DNA from: Glycine soja
Taxonomy: Eukaryota; Streptophyta; Magnoliopsida; Fabales; Fabaceae
Length of the DNA stretch: 64,000 nucleotides
Assembly: GCF_004193775.1 (NCBI RefSeq)
Contig: NC_041011.1
Location: 47,065,167 to 47,129,166 of the forward strand
Direction of reading: 5' to 3'
Position 1 is the first letter of the stretch. Each line of letters begins with the position of its first letter. Of this stretch, positions 1 through 11,871 are shown in pieces. The translations under genes and the position numbers were made by a program. The notes under the pieces were generated by a model. The model was not told the DNA's origin. It saw nothing but the letters and a program-made list of their open reading frames with translations, and made no database searches.

Positions 1-3000
1 TCTTATTATTCATCTTTTTTGTATTTTTTTTGTAAAAAATGTATAAATACATTTTCTCCACTTTTAATTTTAATTTACGTTTCTCAACTTCCTACCATTA
101 ATTTTTTGTAATTTTGTAGGAAACTCTTTTTACTTTTTTTGGGTACGGTAAGTACTTTAACTGTATGTATTTTGGTTTTTAAGACTAGGAGAAAATTTTA
201 GGCGGATAGTATATTTATATACGTCAATGGTTTAGATATGGTTTGAGTATATAGTAGACTTTATAAAAACATTTATTTAGTCCATCATCTACACAAAGTA
301 TCTAGCCCGATCGAGTTAAATATATCTTTTAAAGTTGATAGAGTACATGCACCAATGAACTTCACTAAAACTAGGTGATTAGGAATAGCAATTAATTAGT
401 AGAACTAACCCAAGCAAGCAACAGGACCTAATGAATTTGTGTAATATTGTTATTCAGATCAATTTTAAGCAATCGCCAGACATATTTTAATGCTAAATTG
501 ATCCGAGAAACATAAGCTACTTAACAAGCAAAACAAGTACCCGAAGTAATATGTCATATGTATTACTGCTTTCTTAAGCACTTTGTTGAAAATGGTGACG
601 AAGTGAACCCTAATTAAGCTAAATTGGATAACAAGACGATCAATAATCTTTAATCTCGCCACCATTACAACAGTGATTCTAATTGTCTCTCAAGATTTGT
701 GTAGCAATTAAATATTTGCCCCTCTCATATTTTTAATTTGTGCGAAAGGTTGTAGAGGGTAAAGATACATACTTAACCTATGATTTTATAAAGAAAACGA
801 AGATATATACTTTAATCCATATTAGTTGCCCGTTAAATAATTATATATGCATACATGCCTGGGGTATCAACTGGCAACCTTAAAATAATAACGAAAACTA
901 AAACAGACGAAATAGCCAGCAATGATTAAGCCGAATGTCACACCATTTTTCTTCCGGCAAGATGTGTCTCCTCCACTAATTAATATTCTTCTTTAGAATG
1001 GGAAATTTTAATGCAACTTTAAGTTCCTTTCAGTGACGTTCTAGAAGTGAAGTTCTTCCATGGATCTTATCGACACAGACAAACTAGGGTCTAACTAATA
1101 ATGTTTGGCACTTTATGAGTAGCTTTAAGGTCAAGAAATTAATTAAAGGCTTTTTTATCCTATTAAATTAAATGGGTAATGTTGACATAATATGTGAGGT
1201 TGGCTGGCAAGTGGCAACCGGTTCTTTTGGTTTTTTTTTTTATCAATAATTAAATTCAACAGGCCAGACATTAATTTTTGTTATTCATATATCTTAAGGA
1301 CTTACGGAGGGGTTGCTGTGATGGATTCATACAGTCATTTTTTCTTCCATCTAATTCTTATGTCATTTTTCTTCCTACATTTCTATCATTTTTTTTAGCA
1401 TCATTTATTGCATCTGTCAATTTCTTTATTTTATTTCTCTATCTCTTCTTCTCATAAAAATGAGGTATATAAATATAATTATCTGAGTTTTCATGCAATC
1501 TTATTGTGATATTATATCAAGTTATTTTAGAGACGTGATACGTAACATATAAAATTTAATTACAATATATTAATAGTATAAAAATTATTAATTTTATAAT
1601 AATTATTTTAAAAGTTTATTTATAGTTATTTTTAATTAATTCTTAATATAAAAGACTTATATTCACAGTCAAAGAAAACTAAATTCTAATATATTATTTG
1701 ATGGGCCTGTAAAAGAAAATACATTGAACCATTTGTATATAATGCATACAAGTAATTATATAGTACTGCTAGCTTTTTTTTATGCTCGAGTGTTAACGTG
1801 CATTTCATGCTGAAATACACTTTGGTCAAACCCTCTTTCTTTCTTATTAAAAGAGAAAACTGATCTATAAGTTGCCACTTGCCAGTGGAAAGTGGAAACT
1901 AGAACACAACTTTCATTGTCTGAGGAATTGAGTTTCATTCAATTTTTTTTTTTCTGAGAGGGACATTCAGCTCTTCTGACTATTACATCTTCCAGCAAGC
2001 TCTTAGTTGGTGTTGAATGGCACCATATCTTTATATTTATTTATGCTATTAGAAAAATATAAATAAAAAAATAGAGAAGAAAAGGATTAAAGAACAGAAT
2101 GGAGCCCCACAATTGTAAGATGGAGGAATAAATTAGAGCATTCAATTCAAAAGGGAACCTCAGTCTTTCTCTTAATTTTCATGGTCTAATAAGAAAACCA
2201 CATTATTAGTAAACAATCTCACGTGTGGGTTGCTCTTCCAGTCTTTCCTTAGGTTACGGTATCGATAGACATATGGCTTGTTCCTTGAACTAGATGTGCC
2301 TTTTCTTGTTTAAGCTATGGACAAATCACACTTATATGTGTGTGTGTGTCATGTGATTTCCAAATATTAATTAAGTATAAATTGATATGTCCACATTTCT
2401 ATTCTCAAGGTTTTCTATACGACAAATGAAGGTGTATTTAAGACATTGACTCACTGGAGTAAGGCTGGCAAGTTCATCTCATTTTGTTAGACGCCAAAGT
2501 AACCCAAAGTTTATGTCTTGCACATGTATTAAAAACAAAAAGGTTGGCTCCCCAAGTATTTTTAACTTGCCATTGTTTTCCATCTTATGAACCTATATAG
2601 AGTAAGAAACATGACGGATAGTTTTTGTGGATTGTTTATATCTACTTGGAAACCTGCGTTGTTTGACATATGTGCATGATTCTATAATACTTTATGCACA
2701 AATTAGATACATGAAGATCCCTTAAAATTAATCATGTGATGCATACCAAATTAATTGTGTACTCTAATGAGAAAGGCCAGCAACAATTTTTTTCTAACCC
2801 TATATATATATATATATAAACTCTTTAGTATTAACCGAAATATATTGAAACTTACAATAACATTAACTGAGTCAACTCCTTATTTAATAAATTCTCATAA
2901 TTTCAAGATTTCCAATAAATTTTAATACAGTAAGTATTAAAAGGTAAATTAAAAATACATTAATATATTTATTATTAACTTATTATATACTTGGACGCTA

Positions 3001-5117
3001 AGCATTAAGTTGAAGTCCAAAAAATAATAATTAATGGGCACTTGATGAGATATATGAACATTATTTTTTTGTCTTTTTCTCGAGAAACTTTTTTTCTGTA
3101 TTTAAGTTTAATTCAATTTCAAAAGCTAGTTCAAGTAAGAATGTGAGTTTAGGATTAATTCAACCCCAAAAATTAACTCAAGGAGTGAGGATTGTCTTTC
3201 ATTCTTATATTTTAATTTGATTTTATTTTTAGCTAATGTGAAACTTGAATTTTTTTTAATATAAATGCATATTTTTTTATTGTCCTGTGGCATTTAAATT
3301 TTAATTCAATATCGCTTTTAACCATTTAAGACTTTTTATATGATAAAATTCTTTCTACTCTGCAATCTTTACAACAAAAAAGGAAATAATATTGTTTATG
3401 TTCGTCAATAAAAAAAAAAGGTTTGAAAAAAACGCTTCTAGAGCAATAGGAGGCTATAAAGAAGTGAAGTTTTACCTGGTGCTTTATTATGTATTAAATT
3501 CAAATATATTTCTCCTTAAAGATTTCACGACATTGGGCAATAATTGCGTTGCAATTAGATCACTATTTAGTGTAGAGCCCTACTTTATCATACAAGTTAC
3601 AAAAGTCATCAAGGTCGTCCGGGTGAAAAATTAATATTTTATTCATCATATATTTCCCTTTTTTTATTAAATTTTTATTCACTCTTTCTCTCTTCTCTAC
3701 CAAATAAAGAATTAGTGCACAGGAAAACACTTGGTTCACTGATTCGCCATCACCCATAGACAGTAGATACAAGAAATATAGAAAGGATTTTAGATGGGTA
3801 ACCTGAAAAAAGAGTTGTTTATAAATTAAAATTTAGTTCTTCAGCAAATAAGAGTATTTGCAGAGAAAGTTATGAAGCCAGAGGTTTTTTTATTTTTTCT
3901 GAATTTAGCCAGAGATGTTTTCCCTGCTCCTCTTTCAACACGATTGCTGGAAATGGTTAAAAATGCCACAATATTTAGTGTGCTTGGATTGATGGTAAAT
4001 TAAAATCATCATAATTTTTTAAAGTAACAAACAGATAAAATTATAATGAGTTCACCACAAAATAACTATTTATTGCTTTCAAAAAATTTAGGAATTCAAT
4101 CGTCTTGTCTTAATGTAAATTTTACCGGCCCCGTCCAGTTTCAAAAAAAAAAAATGATAAGTTAAACTCAAAGTACTGATTCATTCACCCTCTAATTTGT
4201 TCCGTAAACTCTTATTGTTTGAACATGATGATGTAACGTGATTTTGTTTAAATTTATTTGTTGAAATAAATTTTTATTTTAATAAAATTAATTTTTTATT
4301 TGTCTAAATTAATTTTTTTTTAAAATTTTCTTATTTTAAAAAACATATCTAATTTACTTCTTAAATTTTTTTTTTTTAAGTTTAAACAAATTTACGCATA
4401 ATCAAAAGCATCTTTTGACTACAGTAGAAATCAAAATTGCAAATAATTCACGTAATATATACTAAAACAAATCTCCAATTAGAGGACATTTAGTAGGAAA
4501 ATTCTTTTCTAGAAATCATGTTTCTTTGGGAACAAATAAACCATTAAAAATATTTAGATAAATTTTCAAATAATAAAAAAATTACATTATTTTTATCATT
4601 CACTTTAATTTAGTAAATGAAAGATGATATTTTTATCATAATAAAAAAATTAAAAAAAATAAGATTCCTACATTAGTGAAAAAATGTTTAAAAAATATTT
4701 TCAGAAAACATTATTTTTTAGGAAGGTTAATTTTTTAAAATAGATATCAAACATGAAAAAAAAAAACTCCCAGAAAACTAAAAATCTTAACCGTATCAAA
4801 CACCTCCATTAGTGTCTAAGGTGACGATAATGTTTAAAGCCCTAGCTAGAACGACACGCTTTCAAAGAACAACAAATATTCGGATTTTGTAGTTGTTGGT
4901 TGACAAAAGAGCATTTTGAGCCCAACATTACTCTTATTTACTTTTTACATATTTTTAAATAAGATACGCACCTGTTAATTTACAACTTCAACTTTTCTCT
5001 CCAATCAACCAAATAATTTCAAACATGATCTTACATCCCACATTCAGACAATACTAGTTTATCATTTTATTTTTATAATCTAAAAATGCATCAAATTAGA
5101 AAATGTTAAATAATTTA
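1..5117. other. AT-rich intergenic DNA, no gene seen
   Basis: No open reading frame here has recognisable protein similarity; the longest are under about 80 codons and of low complexity. The stretch is dominated by A/T runs, for example around 4240-4400, with a short (TA) run near 2803-2818. No tRNA-like or rRNA-like segment was noticed by eye. Diverged transposon remnants could be hidden here and would need a repeat library to recognise. Confidence 0.6.
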
Positions 5118-7751
5118 AAAAAAAATCCCCCTCTTCCTACTCAACCCAACGTTTAAGCATATCACAATAGGTCTTAGAAAATGAGGGCATAACCACGAAA
5201 TCATCCCATTCCCTCCATCTCCAACAATATCTCATAGCTTCCATTTCTCCCTTTCCTTGTAATAGATATACACAAAGTTTTAGATGTAGCAAGTCAACAG
5301 AAGAGACAAAACAAAAACAAATAATAAATTAAATAAGTGATGCATTAATGTGCTGAATTGAACATGACAAATTGCAGCTCTAGATATGATTGACTATTTG
5401 ATGCCCCATTCCTCCGCCATAAAAAGGGGATGCAGGAATAAATGTTGGTTAGTTGCCTTTCAAATACAAAAACCTCAAAGTTATGACCCTTTCTCTTGTT
5501 TGTCTACTATCACAACCATCAAAACCTCACCTAATCCCTATATAGTTCTTCAACAAGCCAGCATGATTCAATTTTCCCATCCCGGAGGTAGCAACCCTCA
5601 TTGACCATCGCCTTTGAAGGTTCCAGGAATTGAAGCACTCAACAGCACGCCAAAGAAAAAATTTAGTCAAATGCGCACTGCTCAGTTTTGAATTTATCTA
5701 CTTAAATTCGGGGGCGAATTAAGGTTTCCAGAATGAGAAAAATGAGAGTTAAAATAATTAGATTAACCCGCTTCCATTCCATCAATAAACACAGACAATT
5801 GCACAAAGAGATTAGAAAAAGCCTCCAAGATCCTGTAAGTTCAAACAGATAGACAGACAAGGATAAGTCAACAAAAGCTTAAAAATGGTTCTGAGATTAT
5901 TCTCTGTTTTAATTAGTAATCTCAAATTCAAAGTCTTGAATATGTAACTACATTAAAAAATTAAAAAGAAAACTTTATCACCTATGATAATATTTTCCAA
6001 CAGAAACAAGTATATTTCCCATTAAAATACCTGTTTTACATTACAAAGAAAAGAAACGACAAAAAAATAAAAGCATTCATTATAGTTGTTCATAAAATTG
6101 AACAAGTATCCAAAAAGTCATAACTTAAAAAAACTTATTTAGTCTACGTGTACAAAAAGTAGTGTTATGTCGTTGCTACAATGGAATGGTACAGAATAAA
6201 CTGCAACATATTCAGTATCCTAGTGTCTTAAATTCGGACCCCGTAAACAGTCTCCTCTACAAGGTAGAAAAAATTACAGATCAAGAATATTTCCGAGCCA
6301 GCACCTTTAGCCACAAACACAATGAGCAATAGCCGGACCTGCTGCTGAAGTTTAATATCAAAATTTAAAACCACCTTTCTGGCTTTCTCTGTCCATCTCA
6401 TCAAATATATCTTCCATAGATTTTTAAATTTATATTGCCTCTACATCGAGGATGGCGTAGAAATTTAAAATTACAAGCAGAATAAGAAAAAAAAACGAGG
6501 GCAGATGCCAGAATCAGGTTGAAAACACTCTAACCTTCTATATCCTCCCCATCAACCATTACACATGAATACGAAAGGGTATCAAACATAACACAAAAAG
6601 GAGGAGAAGGCGGAAGCAGCACCATAACACATTAGTCACAAGACATTACGAAACACAAGAACAATCAAGTTAGCAAAAAGTTTAGCCAAAAATAAAAAAC
6701 ATAAATTAGAACATGCGAACCCCATAGCTTGTTTGTTTTGTGGAGACAGGAGAATTTGACCAATGAGTGGGATATATTTGACCGATGCCACGCCTATTAC
6801 ACTAGGAATGCATAACATAAAAGTAATGCATGATAATTATTCTAACTCCAAGAACCAACTTTGTCCTCAGATATCTCCAATTGGTACTTTCTCAACATCC
6901 ATAAAAGCCTCTCAACATCCATCAGAGCACACAAGACCCACAACCTCCACCATCTCTACCCACTGCCAGCAATAAACAACAACAACAACAACAATAATAA
7001 TAATAATAACAAGAAGAAGAAGAAGGAGGAAGAGGAAGATGAAGAAGAAGAGCAGCAGCATTAGTGATGGCAGAGGGAAGAAAGCAGAAGAGATGGAAAG
7101 GCTTTGAATAATATTCACAGTACCATATCTCACAATCAGCATTCGTCATTGGGCATATCCAGAAGAAACATGACAATCAATTCATCCAGAAGACATTTGA
7201 AAAGTTAATTAGCACCTCTTCTAGCAACATACAATTTCAAGGAACTATCCAAAAGTTTAAGATAAAGCAACTTTGGGCAACCCTAGGTGAAAGTTCTGAT
7301 ACAAACATTGGGAAGGACAGAAACAATTTATAAGTTATGTATAACTTGCAAGAGCAAGCAGCTTGATAGTTCTTTAATAATCAAGATGGTTCTTTAATGC
7401 AAGCTCTTTTTCCCTGATTATTTGAAACAAAAATAATCAGGGCTCTTATAGCATCAAATCAGATATATAAAACCATACTTTTTTAGATGTTAATACAAAA
7501 GTATGCAATCATATTTACATGTCTAAGAAGATCAATTGAAAAAAACCTGCAAAAAATAGAGAACGACTTGTATAGTCCACAAAAAACTGGAATGCATAGC
7601 CCTCAGATCTCATAGCTAAAAAAATCATCTACGGCTTTAGTCACAGGCTTTGTTCACAGCCTTCTTGCACCATCCCACATTAATTAGTGTACATATATAT
7701 ATATAGAGAGAGAGGTAGTGAAAGAGAGACGCACACACACACACAGACGGG

Positions 7752-7784
<33 letters not shown>

Positions 7785-8215
7785 AATGGTGCAGATCCAG
7801 TTACGAACATAATCATGTAGCCGTTCAATAGGTTTATTTTTCCATCACTGGGCAGCATAAAAGACAACTATCTACACTTCAATTAAATCAATTCATAAAG
7901 TAAAAATGTGTTCTCAGCTCCAGAAAACCCTAGACCAAAATTTTGGTAAATCAATTCATATATAACAAGCTAAACCCTTTCAGATTTTACCATCTTACAG
8001 GTTTTAATTGTTATTTTATCTGTCAAACCATTAGAGAAAAGAAAGAACAAAAGATGTAAAAAAATACCAATCAATGAAGAAAATGGCTAAGGCAAATCTA
8101 ACATGATGCTATCATAGAGCCTACGCAGTGCTACTCAATCACCAGGCAAATGCAAACTAAACAAATCTACTTAAAAGAAAAAAAGGGAAGGTGAGGCAAA
8201 AGCGAGAAAATGCCC

Positions 8216-8270
8216 TCAGACCTCATGACTTAGAACAAATCACGCAGTTTAAAGACAATGGTGTTCATCA
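8216..8270 (-). ncRNA. Possible compact C/D-box-like RNA, copy 1 (weak)
   Basis: Read on the minus strand, the block starts with TGATGA (C-box-like, 8270-8265) and ends with CTGA (D-box-like, 8219-8216), 55 nt overall. An internal ACTG followed by GTGATTT resembles degenerate D' and C' boxes. The spacing is identical in copy 2. Against it: 55 nt is short for a plant C/D snoRNA, no good terminal stem is visible, and no rRNA target was identified from memory. Reported as a candidate only. Confidence 0.15.
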
Positions 8271-8369
8271 ATAGCCTTCACAAACCACCACACATGTGAA
8301 TAAATAAATAAATGAGAAGGAGGTGGTGGTAGTGGCAGCGACGGTGGTGAACTGGTGATTAGGGAAAAG

Positions 8370-8431
8370 CCAATGAACAATCAAAAACCATTGAGAAACT
8401 GCTCAATGCAGTTTGAGTTGTGCATCATTGG
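8370..8431 (-). other. Conserved 62-nt inverted-repeat block, copy 1
   Basis: The plus strand reads CCAATGA at 8370-8376 and its exact complement TCATTGG at 8425-8431. Nested inside is a 6-bp perfect hairpin, AACTGC (8397-8402), a five-base loop and GCAGTT (8408-8413). The same arrangement with the same 62-nt length is present in copy 2. This supports a folded RNA or DNA element, but no known RNA family was recognised. Strand is assigned only from the nearby promoter-like boxes and is uncertain. Confidence 0.45.
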
Positions 8432-10057
8432 GCTTCATCTTAATTATGAAAATATTACTCCTAATAAAATCCCCCTCTCCCTATCCAAAACCCATGAGGT
8501 CTGCGAAAAAAGAAGGCATAAGCAAGTGATCATCTCATTCCTTCCAACGTTAAAACAATATCTCCTAGCTTTAATTTCTCCTTTTCTTTTAATAGATACC
8601 CTACCCATGTATGATAATTATTCTAACTCAAAGAACCAACTTTGCCCTCAGATATCTCCTATTGGTACTTTCTCAACATTCAAAAAAGCCTCTCAACATC
8701 CATCAGAGCACATAAGACCCACAGCCTCAACCATCTCTACCCACTGCCAGCAATAAAACCAACAACAACAACAACAACAACAAGGAGAAAAAGAAGCAGA
8801 AGGAGAAACAAGAGGAAGTGGAAGAAAAGCAGTAGCAACAGCAGCAGAGTTAGTGATGGCAGTGGGAAGAAAGGCAAAGAGATGGAAAGGCTTTGAATAA
8901 TATTCACATTACCATATCTCACAATAAGCATTCGTCATTGGGCATATCCAGAAGAAATATGACAATCAAAATTCAGGACATTGAAAAAGTTAATTAGCAC
9001 TCTTCCATGAAGCAAAGATACCAGAATTGAAGAGTGAACACTAGCAACATACAACTTTAAAGAACTATCCAAAAGTATGAAAAAAGCAAAAAGGAAGGTA
9101 AATTCACTCACGAAAATGAAATAATGGATAACCAACTGATTTATAATTATACAAAATCAAAATAAAAGGAAATGAAGTGAAAGCTTTGTGTGAGTGAATC
9201 TCTGAGATGACAAAAGAAATTAAGGGAACAAAAACATGAGTCTTCTTGTGTGAGAACAGAGCCATTGCCCATTACCAAAGGGTTTGTTAAAAACACAGGC
9301 TACCGTCAAGGACAGAAAGCTGCTAGAGAAGTCCAATTTTGCTGATAACCATTTCAAAGATATCAAGATCTCAATATGAAAAGCATGGCCTTCAAAAGCA
9401 ATTGATATATGCTGAGTTTGGGCACCCACAAGAGATTGTTCAGATACAAACATTGTGAAAGGCAGAAACAATATGTAAATTATTTGTAAGTGTTAACTGC
9501 AAGGAGACAAGGATAAACAGCAGAGCGCCCAAAAGATAAAGACAGTTCTTTTATGCAAGCTCCCAAACTGTCCATGAGATAATTCAAAATCAAGATACTA
9601 CCACAATGCTACACTATGCAAAGAAAACACTGTTCCAAATTTGCTCATAGAGACAATTCCAAGCAGAACAGGATGAAAATTGGAATATTATGGCATATCA
9701 TATGTCCAAGGGGCTTTTCCCTTTATTTTTTGAAACAAAAATAGTCAGGGTTACTAGAGCATCAAATATATAATGCCACACAGTTTTCAAATGTTAATAA
9801 AATAAAAAACGCATGTAAGCAATTAACATGTCTAAGAAGAACAATTGAAGAATGGTCGCCGATGATCGAGAACGACAAGTATTGCCAAATAAATAAATAA
9901 AACAATGGGATGCATAACCCTCAGATCTCATAAAACGGATCATCTACGGCTTTAGTTACAGGCTTCGTTCACATCCTTCTCGCACCATCTCATATGATTA
10001 TATGAATGTATGTATGTATGTGTGTGTGTATATATATAGAGAGAGAGATAGATAGAT

Positions 10058-10094
<37 letters not shown>

Positions 10095-10486
10095 ATGGTG
10101 CAGGTCCAGTTATGAACATAACCATGTAGCCGTTCTCCAGTTTATTTTTCCATCATTGGACAGCAGCATAGAAGACAACTTGCTACATTTTCAATTAAAT
10201 AAGCTCAGAAAACCCTAGACCAAAATTTAGGTCACTCAGATATATAACATACAAAACCCCTTCAGATTTTACCATCTTACAGGTTTTAATTGGTATTTCA
10301 GCCGTCAAACAATTTGAAAAAAGAAAGGACAAAGTATGTAAAAGAAAATGGCAAAGGCAAAATCTAACGTGGTGATATCAGAGCGCCTACACAGTGCTAC
10401 TCAAGCATCAGACACATGCAAACAGAACAAAACCTTATTTAAAAGAAAAAAAAACGGTGAAGTGAGGTAAAAGCGAGAAAATGCCC

Positions 10487-10541
10487 TCAGATCTCATAGC
10501 TTAGAATAAATCACGCAGTTTAAAGACAATGGCGTTCATCA
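10487..10541 (-). ncRNA. Possible compact C/D-box-like RNA, copy 2 (weak)
   Basis: Same layout as the copy 1 block: minus-strand TGATGA at 10541-10536 and CTGA at 10490-10487, 55 nt apart end to end, with the same internal ACTG...GTGATTT. Conservation extends outward on the C-box side into the sequence around 10542-10580. The reservations are the same: short length, weak closing stem and no known guide target. Confidence 0.15.
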
Positions 10542-10664
10542 AAAGCCTTCACAAACCACCACATATGTGAATAAATAAATAACATTTTCCGATTAAAAAA
10601 AAAATAAATAAAGGAGGAAGAGTTGGTGGTGGTGGTGGAGGTGGTGGTGGCGGTTAGGGAAAAG

Positions 10665-10726
10665 CCAATGACAAATCAAAAACCATTGAGGAACTGCTCA
10701 ATGCAGTTTGAGTTACGCATCATTGG
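10665..10726 (-). other. Conserved 62-nt inverted-repeat block, copy 2
   Basis: CCAATGA at 10665-10671 pairs with TCATTGG at 10720-10726, enclosing AACTGC (10692-10697), loop TCAAT and GCAGTT (10703-10708). The outer and inner stems are unchanged relative to copy 1, while substitutions sit in unpaired stretches such as the bases just inside each outer stem. An alternative 7-bp hairpin, CATTGAG with CTCAATG, is also possible here. Function unknown; strand uncertain. Confidence 0.45.
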
Positions 10727-10735
10727 GCATCATCT

Positions 10736-10963
10736 TCGTGTTAGAACAATACATGAAAATATTAAACCACAGAAAACCTAAAGTTTCAACGAAAAAAGAG
10801 TGAAAAGTGCAAACAAAAAACGGAGTAGTGACGGAAAGGATTTGAGTTTTTGACACAGGGACTCCTCGTATGATCGCGTGGGCTTTAAGTCGAGCCAGCT
10901 CGTATTTGGGCTGCTATGTATATGGGCGTTTTACAAAATCGACCAAGAAATAAAAAGAGTAAC
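10736..10963 (-). promoter_or_regulatory. Cluster of TGGGC (site II-type) boxes, possible minus-strand promoter
   Basis: TGGGCT occurs at 10879-10884 and 10907-10912, and TGGGCG at 10923-10928, within 50 bases. TGGGCY 'site II' boxes are known from promoters of plant ribosomal-protein, cell-growth and snoRNA genes, often together with the telo-box AAACCCTA. AAACCCTA-type sequence does occur inside both duplicate copies (about 7925-7932 and 10208-10215), though not beside the boxes. The local base composition is less AT-rich than the surroundings. The inference is a promoter firing leftward through the duplicated block; no transcript evidence is available and site II boxes work in either orientation. 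Confidence 0.35.
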
Positions 10964-11871
10964 GCTCTTTTTATTTACACCTCCATTTTTTCTAAGTACA
11001 TCCCCGCACCCCCCTCCAACTACCAATTTTACCGTTTTCCTTTAAAATTTGCACCCTTTTGTTTTCCAAAAATGTATTTCTGGAATTAAATATACCTATC
11101 ATGAAAATATATCTCTAGAACTATAATTTATACTTCTAGAGATATACTTTTGAAATAGATATGTTTTTTTTTAATAAAATATCACTCAGGAATTAAGATC
11201 GTTGATGAGAAATACAAAAAATAAAAAATCATTGACAAGATAAACAATTATATTATATTCATGTTTGTTAGTCTTATTTTTATTCTATCATTTTAGTTCT
11301 TTAAATCTTATCTAAAATCTTATTTTCATCCTATCTTTATTATTCTTTAAAGCTTAATTTTAAACCATCTTCATCATATATTCATTATATAATACAATGT
11401 TTTCTTCAATAGCATACAAAATTTTGTATTTTTTTTCATGTGGCACTAGGTTTCAAAGTATGTTCATGACTAACTTCATCTATTATATACCTTAATTGTA
11501 AAAGCAAAACTTTTGACGATGGTATTTTCCTTTAAATGCATTCATTCATTTTCTAATCCAAGTCTACACCAACGATTTAGGCCTCAAATCTCAACGACTA
11601 TTAAGTACTTTGATTGATGTATGATTTGTTATTACTGAAGATGTCTTTCTAGAATAACGTATATCATTTTGAAAGTGTATCTCCAGAACTATAAATTATA
11701 TTTTCAGAGATATATTTTCGGAATAGGTATATTTAATTCCAAAAATACATTTTTGGAAAACAAAAAAGGTGTACCTCTTTAAGAAGAAAAAAAATAATAT
11801 AATGGATAGTTGGGAGATAGAAAGGAAACATAGGGGTGTACTTAGAAAATGAGAGTGTAAATAACAAGAGC
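10964..11871. mobile_element. Non-autonomous element with long inverted ends (~200 bp)
   Basis: The left end (about 10964-11163) and the reverse complement of the right end (about 11665-11871) match over roughly 200 bases with interruptions. Both begin GCTCTT(T/G)TTATTTACAC, followed by a shared TTTTCTAAGTACA segment and then a long shared stretch with GTTTTCCAAAAATGTATTT and GGAATTAAATATACCTAT. The middle (11164-11664) is AT-rich and has no transposase-like frame. Long terminal inverted repeats suggest a Mutator-type or foldback non-autonomous element. No clean target duplication was found: GAGTAA occurs on both sides but offset, so the boundaries are approximate. Confidence 0.6.

Larger units (their letters stand above)
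5118..8455. repeat. Copy 1 of a diverged tandem duplication (non-coding)
   Basis: This block matches 8456-10735 in the same orientation. The best stretch is 6831-6975 against 8611-8755, about 94% identical by eye (roughly 9 differences in about 149 bases). Further collinear matches are 7296-7500 with 9430-9790, 7591-7860 with 9905-10175, 7920-8050 with 10200-10320, and 8205-8440 with 10476-10730. The first part, 5118-5268, aligns more loosely with 8462-8603. About 1.56 kb between 5269 and 6830 has no counterpart in copy 2, so copy 1 gained an insertion or copy 2 suffered a deletion. Reading frames are short and broken, and those around 6960-7070 come from CAA/AGA-type microsatellites. A (GA) run lies at 7751-7778. 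No protein function is recognisable. Confidence 0.8.
8456..10735. repeat. Copy 2 of the diverged tandem duplication (non-coding)
   Basis: Second unit of the direct duplication, collinear with 5118-8455 but lacking its 1.56-kb segment 5269-6830. It carries its own microsatellites: a CAA/AAG-type tract near 8757-8830, GATA/GA runs at about 10036-10094, and a GGT-type run near 10623-10650. A 133-codon plus-strand frame at 8355-8756 crosses the copy junction and shows no known domain, so it is not called a gene. Several short blocks are better conserved than their surroundings and are listed separately. Its minus-strand upstream edge lies beside a cluster of TGGGC boxes, unlike copy 1. Confidence 0.8.

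Noticed and set aside
7905..7925. TGTGTTCTCAG resembles the start of miR398
   Set aside because: The match stops after 11 bases, the other duplicate copy lacks it, and no pairing arm was seen.
8355..8756. 133-codon plus-strand frame spanning the duplicate junction
   Set aside because: It joins sequence from the two repeat copies, shows no domain, and its parts are disrupted in the other copy.
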